Assembly: GCA_017477805.1 (NCBI GenBank) | Contig: JAFUUM010000270.1 | Coordinates: forward strand, 1 to 7,549 | Source: Lachnospiraceae bacterium | GTDB lineage: Bacteria > Bacillota > Clostridia > Lachnospirales > Lachnospiraceae | Reading direction: 5' to 3' | Length of the DNA stretch: 7,549 nt | Shown here: positions 1 to 5,640 of the stretch, in pieces | Position numbering within the stretch: position 1 is the first letter of the stretch | Layout of the letters: the number at the start of each line of letters is the position of its first letter | Position numbers and translations under genes: made by a program | Notes under the pieces: model-generated | What the model saw: only the letters and a program-made list of their open reading frames with translations | Told to the model about the DNA's origin: nothing | Databases searched by the model: none

Positions 1-84
1 CCGATTGAAAAGACCTTGTATCTATCCTCCAACAAAAAGGAAAAAGAGCAGGGAAAACTGCTTTATAGGAGGATAACGAAATGA
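1..84 (+). CDS. Possible C-terminal end of an upstream gene (partial)
   Basis: Frame 1 is open from the first base to a TGA at 82-84 and would encode 27 residues ending in LLYRRITK, rich in Lys and Glu. The stop overlaps the start of the next gene as ATGA (81-84). The same 4-base overlap style is seen at 1135-1138, which is the main reason to take it seriously. Frames 2 and 3 stop earlier (73-75 and 65-67). The piece is too short to assign a family, and the stretch could instead be an untranslated leader. If real, the transglutaminase gene is translationally coupled to it and is not first in its operon. Confidence 0.35.
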   Translation, partial: PIEKTLYLSSNKKEKEQGKLLYRRITK

Positions 85-938
85 AAAACAATAAAGCCGC
101 AAAGATCATGATGCTGTTTCTGATGGTACTGGCAGTGTTCTTTGGAAAGAACATGAACGTCAAAGCCGCGGAGGGCTGGACAACTCAGGATTACATCAAC
201 TACGCAAAGGTGGAAATGTTCCGCGGGGTGATCGTTCGGTTCGCCAACGGTACCGAGGTGTGGGAAGATGTCAAGTTCACGGATCTCGGAAACGGGTATT
301 ACCGCATTGAGACTCCCCAGCAGTATGTGAACCGTGTCCACAGAAATTACATCACCGTGGATGAAAGTTATTTCTTTGATCATGTGCGTTACGCTGCGGA
401 AAACCCCGACGTGGCAGCAGTGGTGGGAACCGGCAAAGCAGCCCTTTGGGATCACTACAAGACCTTCGGTGTTTATGAAGGAAGACCTGCCCACGGAACC
501 AGTGCGACCTGTCAGGCAAAGGAACTGGTCATCGGCGTGGCAGCTCAGATCTGTGCTGCCGAAAGCACTGACATGGGGCGCATCAAAGCGGCCCATGACT
601 GGCTTGCTGCTTACGCTGAGTATGATACGAACCATGTTTACGGTGAGTCCACCCATCATATGGCCTGCCTGATGCTGAACCGGATGGGAGTTTGTTCCGC
701 ATATGCTGAGACTTTTTCCTATTGCATGAGCGTTATGGGCTATCGCAGTTATTACGTGACCGGTGATACCCCTTACGGCTCCCATGCATGGAATGCTTTC
801 AAGATAGGCGGCGAGTGGAAGATGGTGGATGTGACCTGGGATGACAGGGGCGAGGGCAGAAGTACCGGTTATGACTATTACCTGGTTCCCGAGGACGGAC
901 AGCATTATCGTACCCAGAGCCGTATCCTTTACATTTAA
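81..938 (+). CDS. Secreted transglutaminase-like (Cys-His-Asp) protein
   Basis: This 285-residue protein has a start fixed by a perfect AGGAGG at 67-72, eight bases before the ATG. Residues 1-30 form a signal peptide: KNNK basic head, hydrophobic core at about 10-21, probable cleavage near the KAA at 28-30. It should therefore act outside the membrane. No lipobox or cell-wall sorting signal is seen. The C-terminal half has the transglutaminase-core layout: catalytic Cys205 in GVCSAYAE, His235 in GSHAWN, Asp250 in VDVTWDD. Residues about 95-134 (YFFDHVRYAAENPDVAA to HYKTFGVYEGR) resemble a short Tyr-rich module found in secreted clostridial proteins. Families with this core include cross-linking enzymes, cysteine proteases and peptidases, so the reaction is not determined. 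The gene is 23 bases upstream of the small ORF that leads into the sigma factor, so co-expression is likely. Fold assignment is confident; substrate is unknown. Confidence 0.88.
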   Translation: MKNNKAAKIMMLFLMVLAVFFGKNMNVKAAEGWTTQDYINYAKVEMFRGVIVRFANGTEVWEDVKFTDLGNGYYRIETPQQYVNRVHRNYITVDESYFFDHVRYAAENPDVAAVVGTGKAALWDHYKTFGVYEGRPAHGTSATCQAKELVIGVAAQICAAESTDMGRIKAAHDWLAAYAEYDTNHVYGESTHHMACLMLNRMGVCSAYAETFSYCMSVMGYRSYYVTGDTPYGSHAWNAFKIGGEWKMVDVTWDDRGEGRSTGYDYYLVPEDGQHYRTQSRILYI

Positions 939-961
939 CCGGCGGATGACGGAGAAAGGTG

Positions 962-1138
962 ATGAATATGGGAACTGTGGATGATATAATGGGTGAGGTT
1001 GCCAAAAGGTGCATACCGCTCTTGATCCTGTTCCGCGTGCTGGCGGAGGAAACGGATTTCCCCACAGAGGCGGAAGGCTTTACCGTAGACCGGAAAATAT
1101 ACGGGATCATAGAGAAACTGGAGGATACAAGGTCATGA
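962..1138 (+). CDS. 58-residue small protein upstream of the sigma factor
   Basis: This is an open frame of 58 codons from ATG 962 (an alternative ATG lies at 968) to TGA 1136-1138. A GGAG at 951-954 serves the first ATG; an AAGGTGA at 956-962 could serve the second. The product begins MNMGTVDDIMGEVAKR, has a short hydrophobic stretch at about 18-28 (IPLLILFRVLA) that is too short for a clear membrane span, and ends in a charged segment (VDRKIYGIIEKLEDTRS). It is probably cytoplasmic and largely helical. The stop overlaps the start of the sigma gene as ATGA, which suggests translational coupling. I do not recognise the family. Its position makes it a candidate modulator or partner of the sigma factor, but that is inference; it could also be mainly a leader that sets sigma translation. 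The tight junctions and coding-like codon use support a real gene. Confidence 0.72.
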   Translation: MNMGTVDDIMGEVAKRCIPLLILFRVLAEETDFPTEAEGFTVDRKIYGIIEKLEDTRS

Positions 1139-3234
1139 GATCTGATACCTTTGTCTATCAGGCAAAAGACGAAGAATTATTCCGGGAAGTGGAGAGGATC
1201 CAAAAGGGTCAATCCATTGACTATACAAAGATATACGAACTTTCCAAGAAGTACATTTACAAGATCATCTGGGATATCTTAAGGGATTATCATGCCGTGG
1301 AAGATATGATGCAGGAAACCTACCTGCAGATCTTCAGCAAACTACCTACTTTGCAGGATCCCAGAAGCTTTAACACCTGGGCGGGCCGCATCGCCACCAA
1401 TTATTCTCTGCGGTATCTGCAGAAGTACAAAAACCCCAGGGAACTTCTTGCATCCCCCACGGAAGATGGGGGAGATACCGGAGAGTTTATCTTCGATAAA
1501 GCAGAGGATGACCACGAGTATTTTATCCCCGAGACCGTGCTGGAAAATAAAGAGCACAGACGAATGATCGGGGAGGTCTTAGAAGGACTTCCCACAGCCC
1601 AGAGGCTTTGCGTTCAGTATTATTACTACGAAGAAATGTCCGTGAAGGACATTGCCAAAGCCATGGGTACTTCAGAAGGCACCATCAAGAGCCGCCTGAA
1701 TTATGCCCGGAATTCCATTAAGGAAGCGGTGAAGAAGATCGAGGTTCAGCAGGGTGTCAAGCTCTACAGCCTGGGCGGACTTCCCATTCTCTATGTCCTG
1801 TTCCGGCAGGAGGTTTCTGCTCTTGCCGAGATTGCTGTTTCCGGTATGCCCGAGACCTTCAAGGCCGGCGGAGCAGGTGCAAAGCAGGCGGCAGCTAAGA
1901 TCAGTCAGGCAAAGAGTGCAGCGGCCGCAAAGAGTACCGCTTCCTCTGCCCGGAATACGTCGGTGGTGCGGTACGTTTCCAATCCCATCGCATCGGCGCA
2001 GAAGCCCTCGGCCACCGTGGCGGGGCAGGCTGCGACCATGTATCCCGGAGCAAGTACGCCCCAGGCACCCGTCGGGATGACGCCCGCAGGGGCACCGGTA
2101 CCGCCTACGCAGGTACCGGCAGCAGGAGCCGCCTACTATGCAGCCACAACAACTTCCGCGACAACTTCCATCAGCGGTGCCAAGATCGCTGTTTTGATCG
2201 CCTCAACCCTGGTGATCATGGCAGGGGGCGCCGTATTCATGACCAAGACCTGGAGTTATACCGAACAAAATAAGGACGACGTGGCAGCAGTCGTGGAAAC
2301 AGAAACGGAAACAGCTGCGGAATCTCCGGAAGAAACCTTTGAGTCCGTGATCGCGGAAACGGAGAGCGTGGAAATCGAGACGGAAACGATGGAGACGGAA
2401 AGCGTTGAGACCGTAGAAACTTCCGAGATGGAAGCGGAAGCGGTAACAGAGAGTGCTCCCGTGCAGGAACAAACGACGACCCAGGAGCAGACCGTAACCC
2501 AGGAGCAGACTGTCACCCAGGAACAGACTACGACCCAGGAGCAGACCGTCACCCAGGAGCAGCAGGCAGTGACCTCGGCCTATGCCGCATCCCCTGCAGT
2601 GGTGAACCCCACAGCCTATGCAAGGAACGAAGACGGTCTTGTTACTGCCATTGACAGACAGGCTGCGGAAGCAGAGTACAATGTTCTCCTGCAGGCGGCA
2701 GCAGGCAGCAGCAGTCCCGATGCCATGAAAAAGGCTGTGAAGGCAGCCTATGGCCTGTATTACATGTCTCTTTGCGACAATCCCTACTGCGTGGACAATG
2801 ATTCTTATACCAACACCCAGAAAAATCTGGGGTCGACACCCAATGCACCGGCTATTCTTAAGCGGTATCAGGAAAGTGCCGCGATCAGGTATTATCCTCT
2901 GCTCTATAGCGATGCGTATTACCAGGAGCCGGCAAAGAGGATCAACAACTTTGTTACCGCCATGGAAGCGCGCAAGAGTACCGGCGTTCCTTACACCGAG
3001 GCGGAGATCGTGATCCTTCAAAAATGCAGGGAGTATCTGTCCACCTTTGCGGGAAACAGGAGCGACTTCGAAAGCGTCATGACCTGTCTTCTGGATTACT
3101 CCGACAGGGCCGTTGCGGGAAATCTGGAACATGACAATAACCGCGAGCTCCTGAAGAATAACAATCAGGATTACCATAATGGTGTCTCATCGTACTATGG
3201 AGCGCTAAATTTATTGTTGGGATACAGTTTTTAA
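1135..3234 (+). CDS. Membrane-tethered ECF-type sigma factor with extracellular domain
   Basis: This 699-residue protein starts at ATG 1135, ten bases after GGAGG (1120-1124). The frame is open further upstream, but that part is a shadow of the small ORF. Residues 36-100 are sigma region 2 (DYHAVEDMMQETYLQIF, then FNTWAGRIATNY). Residues 141-201 are region 4, with a helix-turn-helix around MSVKDIAKAMGTSEGTIKSR. Region 3 is absent, as in ECF sigmas. Residues about 226-348 are Ala/Ser/Pro-rich and probably disordered. One membrane span lies at about 350-369, with Lys350 on the inner side. Outside are an acidic Glu/Thr/Val stretch (about 381-444), six QEQ units (443-476), and a roughly 200-residue mainly helical domain with Cys547, Cys552, Cys631 and Cys651 that I cannot assign. 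Ordinary ECF sigmas are about 160-200 residues and are held by a separate anti-sigma. Here sensor and sigma appear fused, so surface state may control transcription directly or after cleavage. Sigma and membrane calls are firm; the signal is unknown. Confidence 0.85.
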   Translation: MRSDTFVYQAKDEELFREVERIQKGQSIDYTKIYELSKKYIYKIIWDILRDYHAVEDMMQETYLQIFSKLPTLQDPRSFNTWAGRIATNYSLRYLQKYKNPRELLASPTEDGGDTGEFIFDKAEDDHEYFIPETVLENKEHRRMIGEVLEGLPTAQRLCVQYYYYEEMSVKDIAKAMGTSEGTIKSRLNYARNSIKEAVKKIEVQQGVKLYSLGGLPILYVLFRQEVSALAEIAVSGMPETFKAGGAGAKQAAAKISQAKSAAAAKSTASSARNTSVVRYVSNPIASAQKPSATVAGQAATMYPGASTPQAPVGMTPAGAPVPPTQVPAAGAAYYAATTTSATTSISGAKIAVLIASTLVIMAGGAVFMTKTWSYTEQNKDDVAAVVETETETAAESPEETFESVIAETESVEIETETMETESVETVETSEMEAEAVTESAPVQEQTTTQEQTVTQEQTVTQEQTTTQEQTVTQEQQAVTSAYAASPAVVNPTAYARNEDGLVTAIDRQAAEAEYNVLLQAAAGSSSPDAMKKAVKAAYGLYYMSLCDNPYCVDNDSYTNTQKNLGSTPNAPAILKRYQESAAIRYYPLLYSDAYYQEPAKRINNFVTAMEARKSTGVPYTEAEIVILQKCREYLSTFAGNRSDFESVMTCLLDYSDRAVAGNLEHDNNRELLKNNNQDYHNGVSSYYGALNLLLGYSF
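2464..2562 (+). repeat. 18-bp in-frame tandem repeat (TQEQ stalk)
   Basis: Five 18-base units begin at 2464, 2482, 2500, 2518 and 2536, followed by a 9-base partial unit. Each has the form CAG GA(A/G) CA(A/G) AC(G/C/T) (ACG/GTA/GTC) ACC. They encode QEQTTT or QEQTVT hexapeptides in the extracellular stalk of the sigma protein. Units differ mainly at third positions, so this is an older or selected coding repeat rather than a fresh perfect duplication. A change in unit number would keep the frame and only alter stalk length. Confidence 0.9.
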
Positions 3235-3235
3235 C

Positions 3236-4357
3236 ATGCAGCCACTTATCAAATGGGCGGGGGGAAAATCGGGAGAACTTCCCGTGATCCGGGAAAACCT
3301 GCCGGAAAAGATCAACAGATACATAGAACCCTTTGTGGGAGGCGGAGCCGTTTTCTTCGGACTGAAACCGGAAAAGGCCCTGATCAATGACCTGTCGGAG
3401 GAGTTGATCGATCTCTATGAGTGTGTCCGGGACGGGGATTTCCTCTTCTTTGACACCATTCATTCTCTTTATGGGAACTTCCGGAAGATCGATGCACTTA
3501 CAGACAGTTTCGCAGAAGAACTGCTGAGCCTGTACGGTGATCTCGGAAAATCCCGTTCCGGGGCGGCAAGCGGTAAAACCCGCTCAGCCGCTTCCGTTGA
3601 TACCAATACGGATGACCGGGTCCGTGCTTTCCTGAAAAAACACGGAAAACAGATCCGGGAGATCGGAGCCGTTTCTCCCACTGCCTTTCGCAAGGAAGCG
3701 GAGCGTGCCATGGCAGATAAACTCCGCCGGGCCGCGAAGCTGGAAAAGAAGAAAAAGATGCCGGAAAAAGACCGGATCGCTTCCTTGGAAGCAGCCTTAA
3801 AGGGTGCTTATTACACCGTGGTCCGGAGCCTTTATAACGCAAAAAAGGGCAATAGAGGCTATCGCACCGCCTGCTTTTACTTTGTGCGGGAATACTGTTA
3901 CAGTTCCATGTTCCGGTACAACGCAAAGGGTGCTTTCAACGTGCCCTACGGCGGCATCAGCTATAACCGCAAGAAATTCGAAAAAAAGATCGCACAGTTA
4001 GAGAGCAGTGAGATGCGAAAACTCCTGGAAAACACGGAGATCCGGAACCTGGATTTTGAGGCTTTCTTAAAAGAAGTAAAGCCGAAGAAAGGGGATTTTA
4101 TCTTCCTGGATCCCCCTTATGACAGCGAGTTTTCCACCTATTGTCAAAATCCCTTTGACAAGGAAGCCCAGAGGCGCCTCTGCGACTGCCTGAAAAAAAC
4201 AAAGGCGTCGGTGATGCTGGTGATCCGGGATACCCCCTACATCCGGAGCCTTTACGAAAAGGACTTTAAGATCCGGGAGTACGACAAGAATTATCTGGTG
4301 TCTTTCAAGAACCGGAACAAACGAAATGTAAATCATCTGATGATCACAAATTATTGA
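3236..4357 (+). CDS. D12-class adenine-N6 DNA methyltransferase (Dam/DpnM-like) with insert
   Basis: This 373-residue enzyme should transfer a methyl group from S-adenosylmethionine to N6 of adenine in DNA. Seen motifs are KWAGGKS (6-12) and EPFVGGGAVFF (31-41) for cofactor binding, IND at 50-52, YYTVVRSLYN (192-201), RYNAKGAFNVPYG (227-239) and the catalytic DPPY (292-295), ending NHLMITNY. This order is that of the alpha/D12 class typified by E. coli Dam and DpnM. Relative to Dam (about 280 residues), the stretch between IND and YYTVVRSLYN is about 100 residues longer. The extra part (about 95-190) is Lys/Arg/Ala-rich with a likely helical KLEKKKKMPEK segment. The start follows the sigma stop by one base with only a weak GGGA upstream (3219-3222), so translation is probably coupled to the sigma gene. 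No restriction endonuclease is in the window, so it appears to be an orphan here. A GATC target is plausible by family but not shown. Confidence 0.92.
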   Translation: MQPLIKWAGGKSGELPVIRENLPEKINRYIEPFVGGGAVFFGLKPEKALINDLSEELIDLYECVRDGDFLFFDTIHSLYGNFRKIDALTDSFAEELLSLYGDLGKSRSGAASGKTRSAASVDTNTDDRVRAFLKKHGKQIREIGAVSPTAFRKEAERAMADKLRRAAKLEKKKKMPEKDRIASLEAALKGAYYTVVRSLYNAKKGNRGYRTACFYFVREYCYSSMFRYNAKGAFNVPYGGISYNRKKFEKKIAQLESSEMRKLLENTEIRNLDFEAFLKEVKPKKGDFIFLDPPYDSEFSTYCQNPFDKEAQRRLCDCLKKTKASVMLVIRDTPYIRSLYEKDFKIREYDKNYLVSFKNRNKRNVNHLMITNY

Positions 4358-4388
4358 CGGGATCCCCGCCGGATTTTTTGATTTTTCA
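4358..4388 (+). terminator. Weak terminator-like element after the methyltransferase
   Basis: Immediately after the methyltransferase stop there are short alternative GC-rich pairings: CGGG 4358-4361 with CCCG 4365-4368, or ATCC 4362-4365 with GGAT 4371-4374. The second is followed directly by a run of T (4374-4379) and another T run at 4382-4386. The stems are only about 4 bp plus wobbles, so strength is doubtful. Location and T runs are the main support. Confidence 0.35.
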
Positions 4389-4406
4389 GCCAAAAGACGG
4401 TAATCT
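4378..4406 (+). promoter_or_regulatory. Possible sigma-A promoter for the DUF4015 gene
   Basis: TTGATT at 4378-4383 and TAATCT at 4401-4406 are separated by 17 bases, the usual spacing for a housekeeping promoter. The -35 matches TTGA and the -10 matches consensus only loosely. It lies in the only sizeable gap before the gene starting at 4485. Its -10 box overlaps the left arm of the inverted repeat at 4393-4443, so a repressor bound there could block it. Weak matches make this tentative. Confidence 0.3.
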
Positions 4407-4443
4407 AGAAGTAGCAGAGAAAGCGAATTCGGATACCGTCTTT
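4393..4443. repeat. Perfect 10-bp inverted repeat with 31-base loop
   Basis: AAAGACGGTA (4393-4402) and TACCGTCTTT (4434-4443) are exact reverse complements. The 31 bases between them contain TCTAGA and GAATTC but no second clear stem. In read-through RNA it would fold as a stem-loop with a short T-rich 3' side, a possible poor terminator. As DNA it could be an operator bridging the putative -10 box and the leader of the downstream gene. It is the most ordered structure in this intergenic gap. Confidence 0.6.
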
Positions 4444-4484
4444 CTGTATGCTCTGTGAAACAAAAAGGGGAAACGGAAACAACC

Positions 4485-5615
4485 ATGAAGAACAGATTTT
4501 TGAAAACATTTACTGCCCTGCTGACGGCAGGCGCATTGCTTGTGCTTTCGCCCATGGAAGCAGCGGCCACGGAAAACGGAAATACGGAACCGGCGGCCAC
4601 AGCCACCGAAACCGAAACGGCAGAGGAAACCCAGCCCATCCACGGGATCTACGTCAGTGCCCACGTGGCGGGAATGAAGAGCATGATGGATGAGATCATC
4701 ACCCACATGGATGAGACGAACTTAAATGCCGTGGTGATCGATGCCAAAAACGATGAGGGTAATGTCACCTTCGACATGGACCGGGAGCTCATCAACGAAG
4801 TGGGAAGCGTGCAGGTCCTGGTGGGTGATATGCCGGGCCTCATCAATACCCTGCATGAACACGGGATCTATGTCATCGCCCGCTGCGTCATGTTCCGGGA
4901 TCCCTTTATCGACGATGTAAAACCCGAGTGGATGCTGCCGGATGAAGAGGGTAATGTTTACTATGATTCCCAGGGCTTTTCCTGGATCGATCCCACCAAT
5001 GTGGAAGCGGCGGAATATCTCTTGGAGATCGTGAAAGGCTGCAAGGAAGCGGGGTTTGACGAAGTGCAGTTCGACTACGTGCGCTACGCCACCGGGGTGA
5101 CGGAAGAAGCCATCGGCTTAAACGGCTACGGGAAACGCACTGCGGTTACCAGATTTGTCATGAACATCAAACGGGAAATGGACCAGCTGGGGATGCCCTT
5201 ATCCCTGGACGTCTTCGGTACCGTCATCAATTCCAAGGTGGACAGTAACATCGTGGGACAGGAGTACCAGCGATTGTCCATGTTCTGTGATTACATGAGT
5301 CCTATGGTCTATCCGTCCCATTATGCCAACGGGTGCTTCGGCCAGGATGTGCCGGACCTGCACCCCTACGAGACCATCGACGGCGCCATGAAAGTGTCCA
5401 TCCGTTCCTTTGCCATCGCCAACCCGGCGGGGAACCGGAAACAGGCAAAGGTTCGTCCCTGGCTTCAGGGATTTAGCGCTACCTATCTTCCGAAAGATCG
5501 GAAATACGGAGCGGAAGAATTAAAGCTCCAGATCCAGGCCGTATATGACAACGGCGGAGATTCCTGGCTCATTTGGAATCCCTCCTGCAAATACGCCTGG
5601 GATGCATTCAAATAA
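4485..5615 (+). CDS. Secreted DUF4015-type putative glycoside hydrolase (TIM barrel)
   Basis: From ATG 4485 the product is 376 residues. The frame could start at GTG 4455, but that start lacks a ribosome site. ATG 4485 has AGGGG at 4466-4470 (rather far, 14 bases) and opens directly into a signal peptide: MKNRFLK head, hydrophobic core 8-22, likely cleavage after AAA at 26-28. A short Thr/Glu linker (about 29-50) precedes the barrel. Visible family motifs are GIYVSAHVAG (54-63), NAVVIDAKNDEGNVTF (81-96), IARCVMFRDP (131-140), WIDPTN (167-172), FDEVQFDYVRY (191-201), LSLDVFG (239-245), DYMSPMVYPSHY (269-280), VRPWLQGF (323-330) and GDSWLIWNP (358-366). These match the putative glycosyl hydrolase family DUF4015, whose substrate is largely undefined. 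Asp and Glu residues in FDEVQFDYVRY are candidate active-site groups. It acts outside the membrane, probably on envelope or environmental glycans. The next gene follows after 25 bases and is likely co-transcribed. Confidence 0.85.
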   Translation: MKNRFLKTFTALLTAGALLVLSPMEAAATENGNTEPAATATETETAEETQPIHGIYVSAHVAGMKSMMDEIITHMDETNLNAVVIDAKNDEGNVTFDMDRELINEVGSVQVLVGDMPGLINTLHEHGIYVIARCVMFRDPFIDDVKPEWMLPDEEGNVYYDSQGFSWIDPTNVEAAEYLLEIVKGCKEAGFDEVQFDYVRYATGVTEEAIGLNGYGKRTAVTRFVMNIKREMDQLGMPLSLDVFGTVINSKVDSNIVGQEYQRLSMFCDYMSPMVYPSHYANGCFGQDVPDLHPYETIDGAMKVSIRSFAIANPAGNRKQAKVRPWLQGFSATYLPKDRKYGAEELKLQIQAVYDNGGDSWLIWNPSCKYAWDAFK

Positions 5616-5626
5616 AAAATAAAAAC

Positions 5627-5634
5627 AAAGGGGG
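5627..5634 (+). promoter_or_regulatory. Ribosome binding site that selects start 5641 over 5635
   Basis: AAAGGGGG at 5627-5634 directly abuts an in-frame ATG at 5635, which leaves no spacer. The next in-frame ATG at 5641 gives a six-base spacer, and the product then begins MKLVFIGADHEVTG, the usual first strand of the fold. The later start is therefore preferred. Confidence 0.75.
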
Positions 5635-5640
5635 ATGCGC

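Noticed and set aside
63..905. Long minus-strand open frame opposite the transglutaminase gene
   Set aside because: No ribosome site, no recognisable domain. It is fully antisense to a well-supported gene and is a codon-bias shadow.
1009..1134. N-terminal extension of the sigma factor from ATG 1009
   Set aside because: These 42 residues are the small ORF read in another frame. The GGAGG at 1120-1124 and the ATGA overlap point to 1135.
1771..1803. Second membrane span in the sigma protein (SLGGLPILYVLF, residues 212-223)
   Set aside because: Only about 12 hydrophobic residues, flanked by charged residues; too short, and it would place the linker outside.
2464..2562. CRISPR-like array
   Set aside because: Direct 18-base units with no spacers, in frame with a protein stalk; it is a coding repeat.
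2203..3177. Long minus-strand open frame opposite the sigma stalk and outer domain
   Set aside because: Its low-complexity Leu/Gly/Arg pattern is the mirror of the repeat DNA, and no signal of translation is seen.
4455..4484. GTG start ten codons upstream of the DUF4015 gene start
   Set aside because: No ribosome site in front of it, and it would put a polar stretch ahead of the signal peptide.
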